DNA of 64,000 nt from Rhizobium sp. (GTDB lineage Bacteria > Pseudomonadota > Alphaproteobacteria > Rhizobiales > Rhizobiaceae), in the NCBI GenBank assembly GCA_003527225.1, contig DPXQ01000038.1, positions 1 to 64,000 of the forward strand, in the 5' to 3' direction. Below, piece after piece: positions 19,123-27,370 of the stretch; position 1 is the first letter of the stretch, and each line of letters begins with the position of its first letter. Both the position numbers and the translations under genes were made by a program. Below the pieces are notes generated by a model, which had not been told where the DNA came from, made no database searches, and saw only the letters and a program-made list of their open reading frames with translations.

Positions 19123-19994
19123 TTGTCCTTTGCCGCCATCAGGGCCGAAAAATCGAAGAGTTTGGGATCGAGCAAATGCGATGCATCTACATGGCCGAGC
19201 GCACGCAGCATGGCATCCTTGCGGCCGGGCATGCGCGCTTCGATACCGGCAAGCATCTCCTTCATCGCATTGCGCTGAAGACCGTCCTGCGAGCCACAGA
19301 GATCGCATGGGATGATCGGGAACTCCATCGCGGTTGCGAATTTCGCAAGATCGTCCTCCGCCGCGTAGGCAAGCGGCCGGAGCACCATCAGGTCACCCTC
19401 GTCGTTCAGAAGCTTGGCCGGCATCGTTGACAATCGACCGCCATGGAAGAAGTTCATGAAGAAGGTTTCGAGAATATCTTCCCGGTGATGGCCAAGCACC
19501 AGCGCGTCGCAGCCTTCCTCCCGTGCGATGCGGTAGAGATTGCCGCGCCGCATCCTCGAGCAGAGAGAGCAATAGGTCGCCCCTTGGGATACCTTCTCCT
19601 TCACGACCGAATAGGTGTCGCGATACTCGATCCGGTGCTGGACGCCGATCGACTTCAAATAGTCCGGCAATACATGCTTCGGGAAATTTGGCTGACCCTG
19701 ATCCAGATTGCAGGCGAGCAGCTCGACCGGAAGCAGCCCGCGCCATTTGAGGTCCAGGAGGATAGCCAGCAGACCATAGCTGTCTTTGCCTCCCGAAAGG
19801 CCGACGAGCCAGCGTTTCTGGCCCTTCAGCATGTCGAAATCGTCGATCGCCTGGCGGACCTGCCGCAAGAGGCGCTTTCTCAGCTTGTTGAACGATACAG
19901 ACTTCGGCGCGCCGGCAAAAAGCGGGTGGCGGCCATCATCTCCCGCGCCTTCCAGGTTGTCGATTGCTGCCGTGTCGTGAATGTCAAAGCTCAT
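19119..19994 (-). CDS. ttcA: tRNA 2-thiocytidine(32) synthetase TtcA
   Basis: A 291-residue PP-loop ATPase that thiolates cytidine 32 of some tRNAs. It has the PP-loop SGGKDS (residues 67-72), the CxxC pair Cys142/Cys145 in YCSLCSR and Cys230/Cys233 in PCDLCGS. The first pair plus one later Cys hold the 4Fe-4S cluster in the Escherichia coli enzyme. Start and stop both overlap neighbours by ATGA, so it is translated with the deacetylase upstream and the phosphatase downstream. Its place among glycan genes seems to be transcriptional convenience, not pathway. Confidence 0.93.
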   Translation of the reverse strand: MSFDIHDTAAIDNLEGAGDDGRHPLFAGAPKSVSFNKLRKRLLRQVRQAIDDFDMLKGQKRWLVGLSGGKDSYGLLAILLDLKWRGLLPVELLACNLDQGQPNFPKHVLPDYLKSIGVQHRIEYRDTYSVVKEKVSQGATYCSLCSRMRRGNLYRIAREEGCDALVLGHHREDILETFFMNFFHGGRLSTMPAKLLNDEGDLMVLRPLAYAAEDDLAKFATAMEFPIIPCDLCGSQDGLQRNAMKEMLAGIEARMPGRKDAMLRALGHVDASHLLDPKLFDFSALMAAKDK

Positions 19995-20851
19995 TGCGTG
20001 GCTCTCTTGAGCGGGGTTCCGCCGGCGAGAGTCCAGCCGTCGAAGCGGGAAAGTTCGGCAAACTCGACCTCCCGGGCCGCGACCAATCTATCCCGCCGCC
20101 GCAGGACATCGTCGGCCTTGCCGGGATGACACATGACGACCATGTCTTCACGTCGCCTGCCCGAAAGCTCGCGCAGATAGGCCGGAAATGCGTCGGGGTT
20201 CCCCCAGTCGTAAAATCCGGCAAGTGGCCCCTTCACGTCATATCCAGCCTGCACCATTTCGCGGTCGAAGCCATGCGCGAGAAAGGCGACGAAAGAAACC
20301 TTCGCCCGCAGTTTCACGCCGGTCGCCAAGGCCACCGCTGGCGCGCCGCGCAGCCACGGAATCGGCGGGCCGGCGGCGAAACCGGGCAAGCGCTTCTTCA
20401 GCCAGCGGCGCACCGGACCCAGGAAATGCACATGCTGGTGACCGTCGATATAATCTGGGAATCGTCCCATAGCATCGACGAACGCTTGAAGCTGGGCATC
20501 CAGCTCACCCTCGAGGCCGGCTCGGTCAATCCCCCCGAGGTAGCAGGCACGGATCAGACGCTTCAGATTTGGCATCCGGCCCGCCCCGATCGATCCGCGT
20601 CCGCTCAGAGGCTCGAAATCGGTAAGCGTCAGGTGCAGCCCGACCGCTACATCCCTGCTTTCCGGAAGGTCCTTTAGAAGGCGCGCCTCCTCTGCCCACT
20701 CGGGAAAGAGGGTCATGCAGCCCGTTCCCGAGAGCTTGCGGCCCTCGATCAGCGAACGGATGGCCCGGTCGACGCCCGGCGCAAGCCCGTAGTCGTCGGC
20801 GACGAGTAAGACGCCGCCACTTGGTGTGCCCTTTGCGGCCTTCTCCTTCAT
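19991..20851 (-). CDS. ChbG/HpnK (YdjC-fold) carbohydrate deacetylase, NaxD-like
   Basis: A 286-residue YdjC/ChbG-family deacetylase. The metal and catalytic set is present: Asp19-Asp20 in VADDYGL, His73 in GLHLTLTDF, and the DGHQHVH cluster (Asp136, His138, His140, His142). Family members remove N-acetyl groups from chitobiose, hopanoid-linked GlcNAc (HpnK) or undecaprenyl-phosphate-GalNAc (Francisella NaxD). The gene is translationally coupled (ATGA) to a lipid-phosphate sugar transferase and lies near GtrA and GT39 genes, which points to a lipid-carrier-linked N-acetylhexosamine as substrate. That specificity is inferred. Confidence 0.82.
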   Translation of the reverse strand: MKEKAAKGTPSGGVLLVADDYGLAPGVDRAIRSLIEGRKLSGTGCMTLFPEWAEEARLLKDLPESRDVAVGLHLTLTDFEPLSGRGSIGAGRMPNLKRLIRACYLGGIDRAGLEGELDAQLQAFVDAMGRFPDYIDGHQHVHFLGPVRRWLKKRLPGFAAGPPIPWLRGAPAVALATGVKLRAKVSFVAFLAHGFDREMVQAGYDVKGPLAGFYDWGNPDAFPAYLRELSGRRREDMVVMCHPGKADDVLRRRDRLVAAREVEFAELSRFDGWTLAGGTPLKRATQ

Positions 20852-21798
20852 TTGCGCTGGTCCGGCTGATGAATCTTGCGCACGATATAGAGTGGCCGGT
20901 CCTTGCCCTCGGCAACGGCGACCCACAGATACTCTCCGAGCAGACCGAGCAACGCGAGATTGAAACCGCCGAGAACCGTCACCGCGACCATCAGGCTTGG
21001 ATAGCCGGGCACATCGATGCCGTGGAATAGGACCTCGAAAAGCATCTTTATGCCGTAGAGCATTCCCAGACAGCCAGTCACCGCCCCCAGGACTGAAACG
21101 ACCCGCAACGGGATCGCCGAAAACGAAGTCATGCCTTCGAGCGACAGGGCCACCAGCGCAAGCCTCGACCATTTTGTGACACCGGCAGTGCGTTCGTCGG
21201 GCGTGTAGTAAATCCCCTTCTGACGGAAACCGGTCCAGGCATAGAGCCCCTTGTTGAACCGGCGCTTGTCGCGCACCTTGAGCAAGGCATCCGCCGCATT
21301 ACGGCGCATGATGCGGAAATCGCCGGCATTTTCCGGAATGCTGAAGCGCTGCCCCGAATTGATCAGCCAGTAGAACAGCCGTCCGCCGATCGCCTTGCGC
21401 CAGGATTCTTCCCTGCGGTCATCGCGAATGGAATAGACGACATCGAGATCCGGGTCCGCGAGCAGCGTCGAGATCAGTTCCATGCAGACCTCGTAGGGGT
21501 GCTGCATATCCGCATCCACCATCATCACGTAGTCGCCGCGGCTTTCCTCGATCCCGGCAAAGAGTGCGACCTCCTTGCCGAAATTGCGGCTGAGCTCGAT
21601 AATGCGCCAGTTGCCATCAAGAGTGTCGCGAAACCGGGCGATGCTGTCGTCCGTGCTGCCGTCATCGACGAGGATCACTTCCAGATCGAGGTTATAGTCA
21701 CTCTTCACCTGCTGACCGAGCGTCCGCGTGAAGGCAGCGAAATCGGCTGCAGAATCATGTTCGTTCAGAAACGGAGTGACTATCGATAACAAGGCCAT
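20848..21798 (-). CDS. GT2 polyprenyl-phosphate glycosyltransferase (ArnC/GtrB type)
   Basis: A 316-residue enzyme: an N-terminal GT-A domain with VDDGSTD (about 44-50) and the metal motif DAD (about 96), then two C-terminal membrane helices (about 233-255 and 266-290) and a basic tail. This architecture belongs to the dolichol-phosphate-mannose-synthase/ArnC/GtrB group, which moves a sugar from a nucleotide onto polyprenyl phosphate at the inner membrane. The ATG at 21798 follows a strong GGAGG. It heads the operon with the deacetylase, ttcA and the phosphatase, and lies opposite a GtrA flippase. Confidence 0.87.
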   Translation of the reverse strand: MALLSIVTPFLNEHDSAADFAAFTRTLGQQVKSDYNLDLEVILVDDGSTDDSIARFRDTLDGNWRIIELSRNFGKEVALFAGIEESRGDYVMMVDADMQHPYEVCMELISTLLADPDLDVVYSIRDDRREESWRKAIGGRLFYWLINSGQRFSIPENAGDFRIMRRNAADALLKVRDKRRFNKGLYAWTGFRQKGIYYTPDERTAGVTKWSRLALVALSLEGMTSFSAIPLRVVSVLGAVTGCLGMLYGIKMLFEVLFHGIDVPGYPSLMVAVTVLGGFNLALLGLLGEYLWVAVAEGKDRPLYIVRKIHQPDQRK

Positions 21799-21995
21799 GC
21801 ACGCCTCCGGCGGTGGGAATGCTTTTCGTAAAGCTCTATAATCATCGCGCACTGCAATAGCCAGACCAATAGGCAACGCGCGCGCGGCGAATTGTCCGCA
21901 TGCCGATGCCCGTGACCCCCTTCCGCAGTTTCGAGGACTTACCCCCTTGCGGGTTTTGCGCTAGGGGGATGGGGCCCCGTGAAAATGCGAGAAGA

Positions 21996-22397
21996 ATGTT
22001 GTCTACGTCCCCCGAGAAGACCCTGCCCCAGAAGATGCTGCGCTTCCTGACGGTCGGCGTTGCCAATACCGCGGTCGATTTCGCGGTCTTCGGCCTTTCG
22101 GTCAGCATCGGCGCTCCCCCGCTGATCGCCAATGTCATCGCATGGATCTTCGCCGTCAGTTTTTCCTATCTGGCCAATGCCCATTGGTCGTTCGATCGCA
22201 AGCGCAAGCACAGTGAAGCCCTGCCCCGCTTCCTGGTCATGGGCGCGCTGATTTCGCTGCTCGTTTCTTCCGCAGCCGTCGGTTTGTTCAGCCCGGTGAT
22301 CGGTCTCTGGCCGGCCAAAATCGGTGGAACGGTTGTCGCAGCGGTGCTGAATTTCGTCGCCGCGCGCTGGTCGATCGAAAACCGTCTTGGGCGATGA
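21996..22397 (+). CDS. GtrA-family membrane protein (lipid-linked sugar flippase)
   Basis: A 133-residue protein with four predicted helices and the GtrA/DPMS3 signature (FLTVGVANTAVDFAVFGL, FSYLANAHWSFDR, and a last helix with NFVAARWSI). GtrA-type proteins are thought to flip polyprenyl-phosphate sugars across the inner membrane. I start at the ATG at 21996, where family similarity begins; the frame is open from 21900. It diverges from the GT2 gene and converges on the GT39 gene, completing a synthesise-deacetylate-flip-transfer set. Confidence 0.83.
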   Translation: MLSTSPEKTLPQKMLRFLTVGVANTAVDFAVFGLSVSIGAPPLIANVIAWIFAVSFSYLANAHWSFDRKRKHSEALPRFLVMGALISLLVSSAAVGLFSPVIGLWPAKIGGTVVAAVLNFVAARWSIENRLGR

Positions 22398-22402
22398 GAA
22401 AA

Positions 22403-23905
22403 TCAGCCGAGCGGCTTGGCAATAGTTACCACGAAAGGCCATTGGCGCTCACCATCGAACCCGGTGATCGAAAACGGGATCGTCACGACGTCGGACAGGC
22501 CACCCGTCAGTTCGCGTGAGAGCCGGGCGCAACTCCCGTCGCCCTCGCGGCATATGATCATCATGCCGCGACGCTCAAGTCCCGCCTTGTCGATATAGCC
22601 CTTGGAAACGCTGAGCGAATTGGCCTCGAGCGCGATCGGCGAGTAACGCGAATAGAACGACATGGCATTGGCGAGCAGGAAATCACCGGCGATAACAGGA
22701 TCATCGCCGCCGCCGTACTGCCGCCAGTATTCGTCGAGCTGGGCGCTCACTGCCTTTACCGGGACGGTCATATTGAGACGCGTCCCGCCGCGCACGCTTT
22801 CCTTGTAGATCGGCGCGGAAACCAGGAGTGCGACGAAATAGAGGCCGGTGGCGATCAGCGCTCGGGCGATATTCCGGTTGATGAGATCGGGCGGCAGCAA
22901 GGCGGCGACCAGCATCACAAGCGGCAGGAAGACCGGAAGCACCCAGGCGAGATTGAGGTCGGCGCTTGCTGCAAATGCCAGCGCGATTGTGAGCACTGTC
23001 GGCCACAGGCCGAACGCAAGAAGCGCTCTTCCCTCAACGGTCGTTCGAAAGCCGCTCAGCCGCCCGAGCCACAGGAATGGATAGCCGTCGTTGGGGCTGC
23101 GGAGCAGTAGGGCGAGGCCGAGCGCGGGGAGCAAATAGACCAACATGCCACCCAGGAACAGCGCGAGGCTCGAAACGATATGGGAAACCACGCCGTCGCC
23201 CTGCTCCGCAGCATAGGTGATCGGCAGGAAATCATTCTCGAAGAGCCAGATGAGATGCCCCGCGAAGACCGCAACCGAGGCAAGCGCCACAATGAGCCCG
23301 AAGGACGAAAGCAGGATCGATCGGGCTTCACGGTCCATTACCGCGTGAATGAAGAGTGCGCCGACCAGAACTACGGAATGATACTTCGTCAGCATGGCGA
23401 TTCCGACAAGGATTCCGAGAGCCAGCGCATCATACCAGCGCCGCGCTTCGAGCCCGCGCAGATAAAAGAGGAAGACGCCCGCCCAGACCGGCGTCATCGC
23501 CGAATTGGCATTGTACTTGATCGCCTGGAACGAGAATGCCGGAACGACGACCGCACAGAGAATGACGAAAAGCTGAAACCCGCTATCGCCATACCGCGCG
23601 GCTATGCGCCACAGAAGAAGGAGCGCGACGACGACGTTGAGGGAGGCGAATACGTAGTAGATCCAGTCGACATGCGGCAGGATGGAGAACCAGGCAGCCA
23701 CGAGCCAGCCGAAAAATGGCGGATGCTTGAAATATCCCCATTGCCAGAGGACGCCCCAGGCATAGTTTTCGACCATGTCGCCGTATTCATCGAGATTGAG
23801 GCGGGAAAGCTCGGCGTGAAGCGTAAGCACGATGCCGAAGAGCACCATGATCGCCAGCGCGGCACGCGCTTGCCAATTGTGCTGAGGTCTGTCACCCGCC
23901 GTCAT
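22403..23905 (-). CDS. GT39 (ArnT/PMT-like) membrane glycosyltransferase
   Basis: A 500-residue protein with about eleven predicted helices and a soluble periplasmic C-terminal domain. The first periplasmic loop carries the paired acidic residues Asp39-Glu40 in LNLDEYGDM, as in ArnT and protein-O-mannosyltransferases, and YFKHPPFFGWL follows, a typical ArnT-like block. These enzymes take the sugar from polyprenyl phosphate and attach it to lipid A or another acceptor on the periplasmic side. With the adjacent GT2, deacetylase and GtrA genes, an envelope-decorating role is likely; the acceptor is not known. Confidence 0.85.
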   Translation of the reverse strand: MTAGDRPQHNWQARAALAIMVLFGIVLTLHAELSRLNLDEYGDMVENYAWGVLWQWGYFKHPPFFGWLVAAWFSILPHVDWIYYVFASLNVVVALLLLWRIAARYGDSGFQLFVILCAVVVPAFSFQAIKYNANSAMTPVWAGVFLFYLRGLEARRWYDALALGILVGIAMLTKYHSVVLVGALFIHAVMDREARSILLSSFGLIVALASVAVFAGHLIWLFENDFLPITYAAEQGDGVVSHIVSSLALFLGGMLVYLLPALGLALLLRSPNDGYPFLWLGRLSGFRTTVEGRALLAFGLWPTVLTIALAFAASADLNLAWVLPVFLPLVMLVAALLPPDLINRNIARALIATGLYFVALLVSAPIYKESVRGGTRLNMTVPVKAVSAQLDEYWRQYGGGDDPVIAGDFLLANAMSFYSRYSPIALEANSLSVSKGYIDKAGLERRGMMIICREGDGSCARLSRELTGGLSDVVTIPFSITGFDGERQWPFVVTIAKPLG

Positions 23906-23938
23906 AGCGTCAGCTCCAAGCTCGTACCCACAAAGTAA

Positions 23939-23964
23939 GAAAGCCGCCTTGAAAGGCGGCTTTC
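23939..23964. terminator. Terminator downstream of rpsD
   Basis: GAAAGCCGCCTT, GA, AAGGCGGCTTTC: a twelve-base perfect inverted repeat in the gap between rpsD and the GT39 gene. On the minus strand it is followed by TTACTTTG, giving an acceptable U-rich tail for rpsD. Confidence 0.75.
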
Positions 23965-23986
23965 CTCAAAGACGGATCGCGAAAAA

Positions 23987-24604
23987 TCAACGCGAGTAGA
24001 ATTCGACCACGAGCTGCGGCTCCATGACGACCGCGTAGGGTACGTCCGAGAGACCGGGGACGCGAGCGAAGGTCGCGACCATCTTGTTGTGATCGACTTC
24101 GATATAGTCCGGAACGTCGCGCTCGGCGAGCTGTACGGATTCGAGAACCGTAACGAGCTGCTTCGACTTCTGGCGAACTTCGATAACATCACCGGCCTTG
24201 CAGCGGTAGGAACCGATGTTGACCTTGACGCCATTGACGGTCACGTGGCCGTGGTTGACGAACTGGCGGGCAGCGAAGACGGTCGGAACGAACTTGGCGC
24301 GATAGACGATCGCATCAAGACGCGATTCCAAAAGGCCGATCAGGTTCTCCGAAGTGTCGCCCTTGCGGCGGTTGGCTTCGTCATAGATGGCGCGGAACTG
24401 CTTCTCGCGCAGATCGCCGTAGTAGCCCTTCAGCTTCTGCTTGGCGCGCAGCTGCACGCCGAAGTCGGAAAGCTTGCCCTTGCGGCGCTGACCATGCTGG
24501 CCGGGGCCGTATTCGCGGCGGTTGACCGGGGACTTCGGACGGCCCCAGATGTTTTCGCCCATACGGCGATCGATTTTGTACTTGGATGCAGCGCGCTTGC
24601 TCAT
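23987..24604 (-). CDS. rpsD: 30S ribosomal protein S4
   Basis: A 205-residue S4, which nucleates assembly of the small ribosomal subunit by binding the 5' domain of 16S rRNA. The alphaproteobacterial N-terminus [20 protein letters not shown], the [13 protein letters not shown] block and the S4 RNA-binding domain ([25 protein letters not shown]) are clear. It is a single-gene unit with its own promoter and a leader of about 165 bases carrying a hairpin, not part of the S13-S11-alpha operon. Confidence 0.98.
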   Translation of the reverse strand: MSKRAASKYKIDRRMGENIWGRPKSPVNRREYGPGQHGQRRKGKLSDFGVQLRAKQKLKGYYGDLREKQFRAIYDEANRRKGDTSENLIGLLESRLDAIVYRAKFVPTVFAARQFVNHGHVTVNGVKVNIGSYRCKAGDVIEVRQKSKQLVTVLESVQLAERDVPDYIEVDHNKMVATFARVPGLSDVPYAVVMEPQLVVEFYSR

Positions 24605-24629
24605 CGCATTTCCTTTACAATAGGTTACA

Positions 24630-24649
24630 CCGGTCTGTTACCAAACCGG
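24630..24649 (-). promoter_or_regulatory. Hairpin in the rpsD leader
   Basis: CCGGT and ACCGG flank a ten-base loop about 25 bases upstream of the rpsD start on the minus strand. In other bacteria S4 represses its own translation by binding leader structure; whether this short hairpin serves that role is open. Confidence 0.3.
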
Positions 24650-24776
24650 ATCAAGGAAACACGCCCTCCTCTGAATTTCGATTTAGAAACTCTGACAGGT
24701 TTCTCACATTCGCGAACGGAGAGACCACGGGACATGTCAACGAAACGCCGGACATTCCTGCCCGGTGTTGGTGGGG

Positions 24777-24805
24777 TCATTAGCGGTGGATCACACGAAA
24801 GTCAA
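24777..24805 (-). promoter_or_regulatory. Predicted rpsD promoter
   Basis: On the minus strand TTGACT (24805-24800) and TAATGA (24782-24777) are 17 bases apart, a near-consensus housekeeping promoter about 175 bases upstream of rpsD. Confidence 0.6.
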
Positions 24806-24938
24806 CGCCTTGCGCTTGATCTAGTTGATTGAGACACCATTTCCAGGCGACGCAGCACCGGGCCCCTCTGACGCGAGTGCCGGATTCCCGTGATGTCGGA
24901 GCTGCGATCACCAACCGTTCCGGCAAAGGAAACCCTCG
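24806..24938. other. Remainder of the rpsD-terC divergent gap
   Basis: No gene is seen. With the rpsD leader the full gap is 334 bases. The last part carries the terC ribosome site AAAGGAAA (24927-24934). Confidence 0.4.
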
Positions 24939-25937
24939 ATGGATTTTCTTTGGACAGACTTCTTGGGGACCACTGTCTGGATGTGGCTCTCCTTCCTGGC
25001 CCTTGTCTTCTTCCTACTCGCCCTCGATCTCGGCGTCCTGCACAAAAAGAGTGCCGAAATCGGCATTCGCGAAAGCTTCCTTCTTTCAGCCTTCTACATG
25101 TCGCTCGGCCTTGCCTTCGGGGGCTGGGTCTGGTGGCAGTCCGGCCAGCAGGCAGGTCTCGAATACCTGACCGGCTTTGTCGTCGAGAAGAGCCTGGCGA
25201 TGGACAATATTTTCGTCATCGCGATGATCTTCGGCTATTTCGCCATTCCCCGCGCCTACCAGCATAGGGTCCTGCTCTGGGGCATCCTCGGCGTGATCGT
25301 GCTGCGCGGCATCATGATCGCCGCCGGAGCTTCGATCGTCGAGAACTACCACTGGGTACTCTACGTCTTCGCCGCCTTCCTTATCATCACCGGTATCAAG
25401 ATGCTGCTGACGGCAGACAAGGAATACGACGTTTCCGCCAATCCGGTGCTGCGCTTCCTGCGCCGGCACCTTCCCGTTACTGAAAAGCTCGAAGGGCATC
25501 GCTTCTTCGTCCGGCGCGAGGACGTGATGACGGGTCGGATAAAGACCTATGTCACGCCGCTCTTCCTGGCGCTGGTCATGGTCGAACTGGCCGACCTGGT
25601 TTTCGCGGTGGACTCCATCCCGGCGGTGTTCGCAATCACCACCGATCCCTTCATTGTTTACACCTCGAACATCTTCGCCATCCTCGGCCTGCGCGCGCTC
25701 TATTTCGCGCTGTCGGCACTCATCCACCGCTTCGCCTACCTGAAATATGCGCTTTCGGTGGTCCTGATCTTCATTGGCACGAAGATCTTCGTGGCCGACA
25801 TGTTGGGGCTTGCCAAGATCCCTCCGCTCGTGTCGCTGGGCACGACGGTGGCGATCCTGGCCGCAGGCATCCTCGGATCGCTCTGGGCGACCCGCAACGA
25901 GGGCAAAGCCGGCACCAAGGCGCTCGCGCAGGAGTAA
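24939..25937 (+). CDS. TerC/Alx family integral membrane protein
   Basis: A 332-residue protein of nine or so helices belonging to the TerC family. The FVVEKSLAMDNIFVIAMIFGYF block and the second acidic helix VELADLVFAVDSIPAVFAI are the family signatures. Relatives are tied to tellurite resistance, alkaline-induced Alx and manganese export near the Sec translocon, so metal-ion export during membrane protein folding is a fair guess. It is monocistronic, ending in a long GC hairpin. Confidence 0.9.
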   Translation: MDFLWTDFLGTTVWMWLSFLALVFFLLALDLGVLHKKSAEIGIRESFLLSAFYMSLGLAFGGWVWWQSGQQAGLEYLTGFVVEKSLAMDNIFVIAMIFGYFAIPRAYQHRVLLWGILGVIVLRGIMIAAGASIVENYHWVLYVFAAFLIITGIKMLLTADKEYDVSANPVLRFLRRHLPVTEKLEGHRFFVRREDVMTGRIKTYVTPLFLALVMVELADLVFAVDSIPAVFAITTDPFIVYTSNIFAILGLRALYFALSALIHRFAYLKYALSVVLIFIGTKIFVADMLGLAKIPPLVSLGTTVAILAAGILGSLWATRNEGKAGTKALAQE

Positions 25938-25942
25938 AGAAC

Positions 25943-25970
25943 TGCAGGGCGGCCCTCCGGCCGCCCTGCA
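25943..25970 (+). terminator. Terminator after terC
   Basis: TGCAGGGCGGCC, loop CTCC, GGCCGCCCTGCA: a twelve-pair perfect stem six bases after the stop codon. Only a short T-pair follows. Confidence 0.65.
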
Positions 25971-26083
25971 TTCGGCCCACTGCCCGTCCGGCAACTTCAT
26001 GTGATCGCGCGTCAGAGCATTCACGACGAGCGCCGGGGAGGCTATAGCTAGCCGGACCCCACACATCAAATCGGATTCGCCCC

Positions 26084-27322
26084 ATGACAGATACCGTCCT
26101 CGACCGCCTTCTCCGCTACGTCGTGATCGACACCCAGTCGGATCCCGAGTCTACGGCACAGCCCTCGACCGAGAAGCAAAAGGATCTCGGCCGCCTGCTG
26201 GTCCGCGAGTTGTTGGCGATGGGCCTTGGCGATGCGCATCTGGACGAGCACGGCAATGTCTACGCCACCCTGCCCGCGAATGTCGAAAAGCCTGTCCCGG
26301 TCATCTGCTTCTGCTCGCATATGGATACAGCACCGGATTTCACCGGCACCAACGTGAAACCGCAGATCGTCCCGAACTATGCCGGTGGCGACATCCGCCT
26401 GACGGGCGACACGAACCAGGTCATCCGAGTGGCCGATCATCCGGAACTGAAAGACCAGATCGGTCACGACATCGTTACCACCGACGGCACGACGCTTCTT
26501 GGCGCGGACGACAAGGCCGGCATCGCTGAAATCATGACTGCTGCTGCAACGCTTGTGGCCAATCCCGACATCAAGCACGGTACGATCAAGATCCTCTTCA
26601 CCACCGACGAGGAGATCGGTCGCGGTGCCGACAAGGTCGACCTGAAGAAGCTCGGCGCGGCCTTCGGCTATACACTCGACGGCAGCACGGTCGGCGAGAT
26701 CGAGAACGAGACCTTTTCCGCCGATGGTGTCGACATCGCGATCGCCGGCGTCGCCATGCATCCGGGCACGGCCAAGGGCAAGATGGAAAACGCCATCAAG
26801 ATTGCAAGCGCGATCGTTGCGCGGTTGCCGAAGGATCAGGCGCCGGAAACAACAGAGGGACGCCAGGGCTTCATTCACCCGATCGATATCAGCGGTTCGA
26901 TGGAAGGGGCCAAACTCCGCTTCATCATCCGTGATTTCGACGACAAGGGTCTTGCGGAAAAAGAGGCGTTGCTGGAACAGATCACCAAGGACGTCATGAA
27001 GGACTATCCGGGCTCATCCCATACTTTCAAGGTCAAGGCACAGTACCGCAACATGAAGGCGGTGCTCGACAGCCACCCGATGGTCATGGAAAACCTGGTC
27101 GAGGCAGTGAAGCGCGTGGGCCTGGAGCCGGTCGCACACAGTATCCGCGGCGGCACGGACGGCTCGCGCCTGTCCTTTATGGGCCTGCCTTGCCCCAATA
27201 TCTACACCGGCGGACACGCCTACCATTCGCCGCTCGAATGGATCAGCCGGCAGGATATGGAAAAGTCCGTCGCGACGATCGTCGAACTGGTGAAGGTCTG
27301 GGAAGAGCGCGCAACCGCATAG
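26084..27322 (+). CDS. pepT: Peptidase T (tripeptide aminopeptidase)
   Basis: A 412-residue M20-family metallopeptidase, the normal PepT length. The zinc sites can be followed: SHMDTAPD near residue 78, GADDKAGIAEI near 143, and TTDEEIGRG near 175; near the C-terminus the RGGTDGSRLSFMGLPCPN and GGHAYHS blocks are PepT-specific. It removes the N-terminal residue of tripeptides in the cytoplasm. A U-run terminator follows directly. Confidence 0.95.
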   Translation: MTDTVLDRLLRYVVIDTQSDPESTAQPSTEKQKDLGRLLVRELLAMGLGDAHLDEHGNVYATLPANVEKPVPVICFCSHMDTAPDFTGTNVKPQIVPNYAGGDIRLTGDTNQVIRVADHPELKDQIGHDIVTTDGTTLLGADDKAGIAEIMTAAATLVANPDIKHGTIKILFTTDEEIGRGADKVDLKKLGAAFGYTLDGSTVGEIENETFSADGVDIAIAGVAMHPGTAKGKMENAIKIASAIVARLPKDQAPETTEGRQGFIHPIDISGSMEGAKLRFIIRDFDDKGLAEKEALLEQITKDVMKDYPGSSHTFKVKAQYRNMKAVLDSHPMVMENLVEAVKRVGLEPVAHSIRGGTDGSRLSFMGLPCPNIYTGGHAYHSPLEWISRQDMEKSVATIVELVKVWEERATA

Positions 27323-27338
27323 CGTTCAACTTTGCCAC

Positions 27339-27365
27339 AGGGCCGCTGCGTGCGGCCCTTTTTTT
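27339..27365 (+). terminator. Terminator between pepT and the HerA-like gene
   Basis: AGGGCCGC, loop TGCGT, GCGGCCCT followed by seven Ts: a textbook intrinsic terminator for pepT. Confidence 0.85.
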
Positions 27366-27370
27366 CTGCG

